A DNA stretch of 7,871 nucleotides, taken from RGIG8306 sp964426655 (GTDB taxonomy: Bacteria; Bacillota; Clostridia; Lachnospirales; Lachnospiraceae). This document shows positions 1-5,878 of this stretch, piece after piece (the first letter of the stretch is position 1; each line of letters starts with the position of its first letter). The stretch lies in contig CAYRQT010000066.1 in the NCBI GenBank assembly GCA_964426655.1, forward strand, positions 1 to 7,871, read 5' to 3'. The position numbers were made by a program, and so were the translations under genes. Below the pieces are notes generated by a model that did not search any database, was not told the origin of the DNA, and worked only from the letters and a program-made list of their open reading frames with translations.

Positions 1-346
1 ATGCAGTGCCAGGCACTGTTGTATATGTTACGATGAATAATTCAGGTTAAATATTATTCGTTATTCCTTTGGAATAGAAATTGATGAAACCACAGTTTCC
101 TATGACCGCTTTATTACGCATCTCAAATTTTTAATTGAGAGGGCAGTGAAAAAGATGCAGTATGACAATGGAGATCAGGAATTTTACAGTATTTTTTTTC
201 GAAAGTATCCGGAAGCAACGGCTTGTGCAAGGAAAATTAGAGAGTATGTAAAAAATAGAATTGGGTACATGGTTTCTGACGATGAGCTGATGTATCTGGC
301 AATTCACATTGAAAGAATCGTCAGAAGAGATCAAACAAATGAATAA
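1..346 (+). pseudogene. BglG/LicT-family antiterminator, 3' part (PRD2), reading frame interrupted
   Basis: Frame 2 from about 41 to the TAA at 344-346 encodes a PRD2 domain of a PTS-regulated transcriptional antiterminator: LNIIRYSFGIEIDE, RFITHLKF and LAIHIERI are typical family blocks, and the two conserved PRD2 histidines are present (codons 119-121 and 305-307). In the family, PRD2 is phosphorylated by HPr or the cognate EII and controls dimerisation of the N-terminal RNA-binding CAT domain. The frame is closed upstream by TAA at 38-40. The other frames stop at 34-36 and 46-48, so no single frame joins PRD2 to anything upstream. Frame 3 before its stop reads AVPGTVVYVTM, which resembles the PRD1-PRD2 linker, and frame 1 gives IIQ at 37-45, so one or more small indels around 33-47 would reconstruct the gene. 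The 5' part lies outside the window. A sequencing or assembly error is possible. The GTG at 146 is inside PRD2 and is not a real start. Confidence 0.62.
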
Positions 347-355
347 TGAGAAAAA

Positions 356-383
356 GGAATGTTACGTTTAGACGGCATGACCT
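356..383 (+). promoter_or_regulatory. RAT (ribonucleic antiterminator) site for a LicT/BglG-type protein
   Basis: The 28-nt element begins GGAATGTTACG and ends GGCATGACCT, matching the two conserved halves of the RAT consensus (GGA-TGTTAC and GGC-A-ACCT) with the expected spacing. Its 3' half (374-383) is also the 5' arm of the terminator that follows, the arrangement that makes antiterminator binding and terminator folding mutually exclusive. It sits between the antiterminator gene and the PTS permease gene, as in bgl/lic-type operons. Binding by an active antiterminator dimer would let transcription enter the permease operon. The match was made by eye. Confidence 0.85.
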
Positions 384-438
384 GCGCATATAATCCTCCG
401 ATTAAAGGGAGGCATTTTGCAGGCCATGCCATTTTTAT
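374..438 (+). terminator. RAT-controlled intrinsic terminator upstream of the PTS operon
   Basis: GGCATGACCTGC (374-385) pairs with GCAGGCCATGCC (419-430) over 12 positions with one A-C mismatch, and the stem is followed by ATTTTTAT (431-438). A second hairpin inside the loop pairs CCTCC (395-399) with GGAGG (408-412). The 5' arm is shared with the RAT, so this is the default OFF switch for the downstream operon. Confidence 0.85.
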
Positions 439-443
439 TGGAA

Positions 444-473
444 TAAAACACAAGATGTGATGCAGGTGTTTTA
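444..473 (+). repeat. 8-bp perfect inverted repeat in the permease leader
   Basis: TAAAACAC (444-451) and GTGTTTTA (466-473) are perfect inverted copies separated by 14 bases. They lie after the terminator and 27 bases before the ribosome site. In RNA this forms an A/U-rich hairpin; in DNA it could be an operator. No uridine tract follows, so it is not a terminator. Its function is unknown. Confidence 0.4.
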
Positions 474-512
474 GATAGAACCGATTAAAAAAAGAAAGAT
501 GGAGGAAAAAGT

Positions 513-2438
513 ATGGCTAGTAAGTATGACGGACTGGCAAGAATCATCATTCAGAATGTGGGTGGAAGGGAAAATATTGCCGGACTGACCCATTGTGTAA
601 CCCGGCTTAGATTTAAATTAAGGGATGAATCTAAGGCGCAAACCCAGGTGCTAAAAAATACAGATGGCATTGTAACAGTTATGCAGGCCGGCGGCCAATA
701 TCAGGTGGTCATAGGAAATCACGTGCCGGAGGTGTATGAGGTGGTTTGCCAAATCGGACATCTCTCATTTGGAGAGGGCACGGAAGATGTGCCCCAGGCT
801 GATGAAAAGAAAATGGGAGTTGGTGCAAAATTAATTGACATTATTTTCAGCACTTTTTCTCCTACACTGGGGGTTCTTGCGGCGGCCGGTATTCTGAAGG
901 GGCTGCTGGCGCTTTGGGCTTTTGTGGCAGCCAACTATGGCCTGGATATCAGCTCATCCGGTGCATACATGACATGGTATGCGGCGGCAGACGGCTTCTT
1001 TTATTTCCTGCCCATTGTGTTGGGATATACAGCCGCAAAAAAATTTAAACTGCATGAATTTACTGGAATGGCACTGGGAATGGCACTGGTTTATCCCACA
1101 ATGGTCAATATCACCTCCAATGAGGCCATGGGTGTCATCTTTGCAAATACCAGTTTTGCCATGAGTTACTATAAGACCTTTTTGGGGATTCCCATTATCA
1201 TGCCTGGAAGCGGATACACTTCATCGGTAATTCCGATACTGCTTTCCGTAATGGTAGCGGCGAAACTACAGAATTGGATTAAAAAAAAGATGCCGGATTC
1301 CGTAAAACGGTTCCTGGTACCCTTCTTTGTGCTGGTGATTATGGTTCCGGCCACATATCTGGTCATTGGTCCTGTGGCAACCATTCTAAGCAAGCTGGTG
1401 GGTCTGATTTTTGGCTCGTTATATTCGATTCCTGTTGTGGGCGGTCTGGTGGCAGGCCTTGCCTTAGGTGCTGTATGGCAGATTCTGGTTATCTTTGGAC
1501 TACACTGGGGGATGATTCCCATTGCTTTGATCAATTATGCCACACTCGGATATGATGTTGTGCTTTCCCCATATTTTGCGGCTTCTTTTGCCCAGACTGC
1601 CGTGGTGCTGGCCATTATTATCAAGACAAAAGATGCTAAATTAAAGAGCATTGCCATTCCTGCATTTGTTTCTGGCATTTTCGGTGTAACAGAACCAGCC
1701 ATTTATGGGGTGACCCTGCCTAAGAAAAAGCCGTTTGTAATTTCCTGTATAGGGGCTTCCGTTGGTGGTGGAATTATTGGCCTGATGGCTGTGAAAAGCT
1801 TTATGATCGGTGGCATGGGTATTTTTGGATTTCCTTCCTTTATTGATGGAACGGATCATAGCATTGACAGTTTAATCTGGTGCGCAATTGCTGTGGTTGT
1901 GGCCAGTCTTGTATCCTTTGCATTGGCGATGCTTTTATATAAGGAGGATGAGCCTGCGGCAGTATCTGGAAAAGCAGGAACGGCAAAAAATGAAGTGATT
2001 GGCGCACCATTGTCCGGGGAGATTATTGGACTGGATGAAATAGAAGATCAGGCATTTGCTTCCGGAGCCATGGGACAGGGGCTGGCCATTCTTCCAACAG
2101 AAGGAAGGGTATATGCACCTTGCGATGGAGAAATCATAACCATGTTCCCCACCGGACATGCGCTTGGCATTCTCTCCCGGGGAGGCGCTGAAATTCTCAT
2201 CCACATTGGCATGGATACTGTAAAATTAGATGGGAAAGGGTTTGAAAAGAAAGTGGAACCGGGCATGCAGGTGAAAAAAGGTCAGTTGCTTTTGACCTTT
2301 GATCCAAAAGTGATTCAGGCTGCAGGGCTTTCCCTGGCTACGCCCATAATTATTACCAATTCGGACCAATATGCAGATGTGGTGCCCACAGATGCTAAAA
2401 CAGTTAAGGCAGGCGAAGCGCTTTTAACCATTTTGTGA
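513..2438 (+). CDS. bglP: PTS beta-glucoside-specific enzyme IIBCA
   Basis: A 641-residue membrane permease that imports and phosphorylates beta-glucosides, with domains in the order IIB-IIC-IIA. IIB (about 1-90) carries the phosphocysteine Cys28 in THCVTRLRF. IIC (about 105-475) has roughly ten hydrophobic segments and the family signature GVTEPAIYG (391-399). IIA (about 495-641) has both phospho-relay histidines, His549 (PTGHALGI) and His564 (ILIHIGMDTV). All catalytic residues of the relay are present and the length is normal for the family. The ATG has a strong GGAGG 7 bases upstream (501-505). The RAT-terminator upstream and the 6-phospho-beta-glucosidase downstream point to beta-glucosides, although IIBCA permeases for sucrose or trehalose share the architecture. 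The symbol follows the Bacillus subtilis bglPH pair; bglF is the enterobacterial name. Sugar specificity is inferred from context. Confidence 0.92.
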   Translation: MASKYDGLARIIIQNVGGRENIAGLTHCVTRLRFKLRDESKAQTQVLKNTDGIVTVMQAGGQYQVVIGNHVPEVYEVVCQIGHLSFGEGTEDVPQADEKKMGVGAKLIDIIFSTFSPTLGVLAAAGILKGLLALWAFVAANYGLDISSSGAYMTWYAAADGFFYFLPIVLGYTAAKKFKLHEFTGMALGMALVYPTMVNITSNEAMGVIFANTSFAMSYYKTFLGIPIIMPGSGYTSSVIPILLSVMVAAKLQNWIKKKMPDSVKRFLVPFFVLVIMVPATYLVIGPVATILSKLVGLIFGSLYSIPVVGGLVAGLALGAVWQILVIFGLHWGMIPIALINYATLGYDVVLSPYFAASFAQTAVVLAIIIKTKDAKLKSIAIPAFVSGIFGVTEPAIYGVTLPKKKPFVISCIGASVGGGIIGLMAVKSFMIGGMGIFGFPSFIDGTDHSIDSLIWCAIAVVVASLVSFALAMLLYKEDEPAAVSGKAGTAKNEVIGAPLSGEIIGLDEIEDQAFASGAMGQGLAILPTEGRVYAPCDGEIITMFPTGHALGILSRGGAEILIHIGMDTVKLDGKGFEKKVEPGMQVKKGQLLLTFDPKVIQAAGLSLATPIIITNSDQYADVVPTDAKTVKAGEALLTIL

Positions 2439-2443
2439 GAGCG

Positions 2444-2469
2444 AAGGGCCGGAAATTTTTCCGGCCCTT
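2444..2469 (+). repeat. Strong intercistronic hairpin between permease and glucosidase genes
   Basis: AAGGGCCGG (2444-2452) pairs perfectly with CCGGCCCTT (2461-2469), and AAA/TTT pairs can extend the stem to 12 bp with a 2-nt loop. It starts 5 bases after the permease stop. The following tract is only TTTC then A-rich, so it is a poor intrinsic terminator. It is more likely an mRNA-stabilising or processing element, or a partial attenuator that lowers expression of the three soluble proteins. Its location only 21 bases before the next start codon is typical of operon-internal structures. Confidence 0.6.
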
Positions 2470-2490
2470 TCAAAAAGAAAGGACGGGACA

Positions 2491-3924
2491 GTGAAAACAT
2501 TCAAAAAAGATTTTTTGTGGGGAGGTGCCACTGCAGCGAACCAGATGGAAGGCGCGTGGAACGTGGATGGAAAAGGCATTTCTGTACCGGATTTGTGCAC
2601 CAATGGAACATCCGAGAGGCCTAAAAGAATTACCCGAACGGTAGAAGAAGGCACTTTTTATCCTAGTCATGAGGCTATTGATTTTTATCATCACTACAAG
2701 GAAGACATTGCGCTGTTTGCCGAAATGGGGTTTAAAGTATTTCGTCTGTCCATTGCTTGGACCAGAATTTTCCCCACAGGTCTGGAAACAGAGCCCAATG
2801 AAAAAGGGCTGGCCTTTTACGAGGATGTGTTTGATACCTGCCTGCAGCATGGCATGGAACCGCTGGTGACTATCTCCCACTATGAAATGCCTTACGGTTT
2901 GGTGGAAAAGTATAACGGATGGGCAGGACGGGAGTGTATTGATGCCTTTATGCGATACTGCGAGACCATTTTCAAACGGTATGAAGGAAAAGTGAAATAC
3001 TGGCTGACCTTTAATGAAATTAATGCAGGAACCATGCCTGTGGGAAATCTGCTTTCGTTGGGAATTATCCGGGAAGGCACTACAGATTTTTATCATGTGG
3101 AAGATGACGAACCATTACGCTATCAGGGGCTTCATCATCAGTTTGTGGCCAGTGCAAAAGCTGTAAAATTGGCACATGAAAAATATCCGGCTTATAAGAT
3201 GGGAAATATGATCTGCTTTATGACCACTTATCCTTACACCTGCAATCCGGAAGATGTGTTAAAGGCCCAGCAGCAAAATCAGATGAAGAACTGGTTCTGT
3301 TCAGATGTAATGGTGAGGGGAAAGTATCCCGGCTATGCTGAGCGGTATTTTGAAGAAAAAAATATCCAGATTCAGATGGAGGCGGAAGATGAGGCCCTTC
3401 TTAAAGAAGGCACTGTGGATTTTTACACCTTCAGTTATTATATGAGCAGCTGTGCCTCTGCAGAAGATGGGACTATAACCGCCGGAAATCTGCTGGCCGG
3501 CATTAAAAATCCCTATCTGGAGACTAGCGAATGGGGATGGCAGATTGATCCAAAGGGCCTTCGGTATACGTTAAATGAAATATATGGGCGCTATGGAATT
3601 CCCATGATGGTGGTGGAGAATGGGCTGGGTGCAAAAGATGAGATAGAAGAAGATGGCAGCATTCGGGATGACTATCGGGTGGATTATCTGAAAAAGCACA
3701 TTGCCCAAATGGAAGAGGCTATCAGGGATGGTGTGGAGTTATGGGGGTATACCCCATGGGGCTGTATTGACCTGGTGAGTGCCTCTACAGGAGAAATGGC
3801 CAAAAGATATGGATTTATTTATGTGGAAAAGTATGATGATGGAACGGGGAGTCTGAGGCGGCGCAGAAAAAACTCCTTTTTCTGGTATAAAAATGTTATT
3901 GCCACCAATGGAAAAGAAATATAA
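2491..3924 (+). CDS. bglH: GH1 6-phospho-beta-glucosidase
   Basis: A 477-residue cytoplasmic family-1 glycosidase that hydrolyses the 6-phospho-beta-glucosides delivered by the permease to glucose-6-phosphate and aglycone or sugar. The N-terminal GH1 signature FLWGGATAANQMEG (8-21) is present. The acid/base is Glu176 in TFNEIN and the nucleophile is Glu376 in VVENG. The phosphate-binding trio of 6-phospho enzymes is visible as Ser432, Lys438 and Tyr440 in the stretch DLVSASTGEMAKRYGF, which separates it from non-phospho beta-glucosidases. The length is normal. The start is GTG, chosen because AAAGGA lies 7 bases upstream and the protein begins directly with the family's N-terminal strand. It follows the permease by 52 bases across the intercistronic hairpin and precedes ptsH by 18 bases. 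A phospho-beta-galactosidase activity is less likely. Confidence 0.93.
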   Translation: MKTFKKDFLWGGATAANQMEGAWNVDGKGISVPDLCTNGTSERPKRITRTVEEGTFYPSHEAIDFYHHYKEDIALFAEMGFKVFRLSIAWTRIFPTGLETEPNEKGLAFYEDVFDTCLQHGMEPLVTISHYEMPYGLVEKYNGWAGRECIDAFMRYCETIFKRYEGKVKYWLTFNEINAGTMPVGNLLSLGIIREGTTDFYHVEDDEPLRYQGLHHQFVASAKAVKLAHEKYPAYKMGNMICFMTTYPYTCNPEDVLKAQQQNQMKNWFCSDVMVRGKYPGYAERYFEEKNIQIQMEAEDEALLKEGTVDFYTFSYYMSSCASAEDGTITAGNLLAGIKNPYLETSEWGWQIDPKGLRYTLNEIYGRYGIPMMVVENGLGAKDEIEEDGSIRDDYRVDYLKKHIAQMEEAIRDGVELWGYTPWGCIDLVSASTGEMAKRYGFIYVEKYDDGTGSLRRRRKNSFFWYKNVIATNGKEI

Positions 3925-3942
3925 CACGAAAGAGAGGGAAAA

Positions 3943-4200
3943 ATGAAGCATTTTACATATACCATTCAGGATGAGGTGGGGTTGCATGCCAGGCCGGCAG
4001 GGCTCCTGGCAAAAGAAGCCCAAAAGTACAAGGCAAAAATAGTTCTGGAAATGGATGGAAAGCAGGCTGAGCTGACCCGATTGATGGCTGTAATGGGAAT
4101 GGGTATCCGAAAAGGAGATGTGATCCATATCTTTGTGGAAGGAGAGGATGAGGCCATTGCGGCAAAAGAAATGGAACGTTTCTTTCAGGCGCATTTGTAA
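3943..4200 (+). CDS. ptsH: HPr phosphocarrier protein lacking the Ser46 regulatory site
   Basis: An 85-residue HPr that takes phosphate from enzyme I at His15 (motif GLHARPAG, 13-20) and passes it to enzyme IIA. It aligns without gaps to Bacillus HPr through the region of Ser46, where this protein reads LTRLMAVMG, placing Arg at position 46. HPr kinase/phosphorylase therefore has no serine to modify there; Thr45 is the nearest hydroxyl. The hydrophobic patch around Met48 and Met51, used for contact with enzyme I and IIA, is retained. AGAGAGGG lies just ahead of the ATG. It is co-transcribed with the permease, glucosidase and enzyme I, suggesting a phosphocarrier tied to this operon, though similar HPr proteins with a basic residue here may serve as general HPr in some Clostridia (from memory). 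Confidence 0.95.
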   Translation: MKHFTYTIQDEVGLHARPAGLLAKEAQKYKAKIVLEMDGKQAELTRLMAVMGMGIRKGDVIHIFVEGEDEAIAAKEMERFFQAHL

Positions 4201-4236
4201 AAGGGCTGCGTGCAGGCATTAAAAAGGGAGAATGGA

Positions 4237-5847
4237 ATGAGAAGGATTGATGGAATAAAAATCAGTGATGGCATTGCCATAGGAAAACTCTTATTTTATA
4301 AAAGAAAAGAAGCAATGGTAAATCGCCGTCATGTGGAGGAGACAGAAGGGGAAATTGCGAGATATGAAACGGCACGGGATGAGGCTGTGGAGCAGTTGAA
4401 CCAATTGTATGAAAAAGCCCTTAAAGAAGTGGGAGAGATGCACGCCCGGATTTTCGAAGTGCATGCCATGATGCTGGGGGATGAGGATTACAATGACGCC
4501 GTGTATCATATCATTCGAACGCAGAAAGTAAACGCAGAATATGCCACGGCTGTCACAGGAGATCATTTTTCCCATATGTTTGCAGATATGAAGGATGCTT
4601 ATTTTCGGGAAAGAGCAACGGATGTGAAAGATATTTCCGAAAGGGTAATTCGTATTCTGACTGGAATGCAGGCACAAAAGGCATGGGAAGAACCGGTGAT
4701 TCTTCTGGCTGAGGATCTGGCGCCCAGTGAAACCATTCAGATAGATAAACGGTTGCTTCTGGGAATGGTAACCCATCTGGGTTCAGGCAGTTCCCATACA
4801 GCCATTCTGGCCAGAAGCATGGGTATCCCTGCGTTGACACAGGTTCAGGTTTTTCCGGAATGGGATGGAAAATGGGGCATCCTGGACGGCCAAAAGCAAT
4901 GCCTGATTCTGGATCCGGATGAAGAGACGCTGGACACATATCGAAACCTGCAGGAGAAGGAAAAACTGGAAAGAGAGCTGCTTTTCCAATTGAAGGGGAA
5001 GGATAACATTACCAAAAGTGGCCAGCATATCCATTTATACGCCAATATGGGACGGGTCTCTGACCTTGCAGAAGTGCTGAAAAATGATGCAGAGGGCATA
5101 GGGTTGTTTCGCACAGAATTTTTGTATCTGGAGTCGGATCATTTTCCCACGGAAGAGGAACAGTTTCAGGCTTATAAAACGGTAGCCGAGACAATGGCAG
5201 GGAAAAAAGTTATCATTCGAACGCTGGATCTGGGGGCAGACAAACAGGTGGATTATTTTCCGCAGGAGAAAGAGGATAACCCGGCGTTAGGGTGCAGAGC
5301 TATAAGGATCTGCCTGACCCACCCGGAGATATTTAAAACCCAACTGCGGGCCATTTACCGGGCGGGGGCTTACGGGAATATATCTATCATGTACCCAATG
5401 ATTACCTCTGTGGAAGAGGAAAAAAGAATTAAAATCATTACTGCGCAGGTAAAAGAAGAGCTGCAAAGAGAGGGGATTCCCTTTGGGGTCGGAGAAGAGG
5501 GGATTATGATTGAAACCCCTGCTGCGGCAATCATCAGCGATCTGTTGGCGAAAGAAGTGGATTTTTTCAGTATTGGGACCAATGATCTGACACAGTATAC
5601 GCTGGCCATAGACCGGCAAAATGCCAAATTAGAATCCTTTTTTCAGCCCCACCATGAGGCGGTGTTACGCCTTATTGAGATGGTGGTCAGGAATGCCCAT
5701 GCAGCAGGAATATGGGCAGGCATTTGTGGAGAACTGGGGGCAGATGGGGAATTAACGGCGCAATTTATCCGGATGGGAGTGGATGAACTGTCCGTGAGCC
5801 CCCGCAGCATTTTGCTGCTGCGGAAGCATGTACGGGAAATGGAGTAG
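4237..5847 (+). CDS. ptsI: PTS enzyme I (PEP-protein phosphotransferase)
   Basis: A 536-residue cytosolic enzyme I that autophosphorylates from phosphoenolpyruvate and charges HPr. The N-terminal part holds the HPr-binding helices and the phospho-histidine domain, with His187 in GSGSSHTAILAR. The C-terminal PEP-binding TIM barrel (about 250-536) has GLFRTEFLY (Arg292), RTLDLGADKQ (Arg328), IMIETPAA (Glu426), SIGTNDLTQY (Asp450) and the acid/base Cys497 in GICGEL. All known catalytic positions are present. The usual GGRTSH loop is GSGSSH here, so the arginine before the active histidine is missing. The ATG at 4237 is chosen over an in-frame GTG at 4210: AGGGAG sits 6 bases before it and the protein then starts like the family (RRIDGIKISDGIAIGK). 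It is the last gene of the operon, 36 bases after ptsH. Confidence 0.95.
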   Translation: MRRIDGIKISDGIAIGKLLFYKRKEAMVNRRHVEETEGEIARYETARDEAVEQLNQLYEKALKEVGEMHARIFEVHAMMLGDEDYNDAVYHIIRTQKVNAEYATAVTGDHFSHMFADMKDAYFRERATDVKDISERVIRILTGMQAQKAWEEPVILLAEDLAPSETIQIDKRLLLGMVTHLGSGSSHTAILARSMGIPALTQVQVFPEWDGKWGILDGQKQCLILDPDEETLDTYRNLQEKEKLERELLFQLKGKDNITKSGQHIHLYANMGRVSDLAEVLKNDAEGIGLFRTEFLYLESDHFPTEEEQFQAYKTVAETMAGKKVIIRTLDLGADKQVDYFPQEKEDNPALGCRAIRICLTHPEIFKTQLRAIYRAGAYGNISIMYPMITSVEEEKRIKIITAQVKEELQREGIPFGVGEEGIMIETPAAAIISDLLAKEVDFFSIGTNDLTQYTLAIDRQNAKLESFFQPHHEAVLRLIEMVVRNAHAAGIWAGICGELGADGELTAQFIRMGVDELSVSPRSILLLRKHVREME

Positions 5848-5850
5848 CGG

Positions 5851-5878
5851 AAAAAAGTGACCGTTATCGATGGTGACT
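5851..5878 (-). terminator. Possible weak terminator of the esterase gene
   Basis: On the minus strand AGTCACC and GGTCACT form a 7-bp stem with one C-C mismatch and a 9-nt loop, followed by TTTTT (plus-strand A-run 5851-5855). The stem includes the esterase stop codon in its loop. It is a weak candidate because of the mismatch and low stability. On the plus strand no uridine run follows, so it would not terminate the PTS operon. Confidence 0.3.

Noticed and set aside
146..346. Stand-alone 66-residue gene starting at GTG 146
   Set aside because: The PRD2 homology continues upstream of 146 in the same frame to about position 47, so this is the tail of a larger antiterminator gene, and no ribosome site precedes the GTG.
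309..347. Promoter with TTGAAA (309-314) before the RAT
   Set aside because: The only -10-like sequence, AATAAT at 342-347, is 27 bases away, and the hexamer is inside conserved PRD2 codons.
476..489. Catabolite-response (cre) element in the permease leader
   Set aside because: The best match differs at three conserved positions of the cre consensus, including the second T-G base and the final C.
1065..1088. Perfect tandem duplication of GGAATGGCACTG in the permease gene
   Set aside because: It encodes GMALGMAL, which fits the normal GMALG-ALVYP pattern of the IIC domain, so it is probably coincidence of codon choice and not a repeat expansion.
2470..3096. 208-codon open frame on the minus strand
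   Set aside because: It lies antisense to the GH1 glucosidase, shows no recognisable protein features and has no ribosome site; it is a shadow of the real gene.
4210..4236. Upstream in-frame GTG start for enzyme I
   Set aside because: No ribosome site in front of it, the extra nine residues are not family-like, and AGGGAG is ideally placed for the ATG at 4237.
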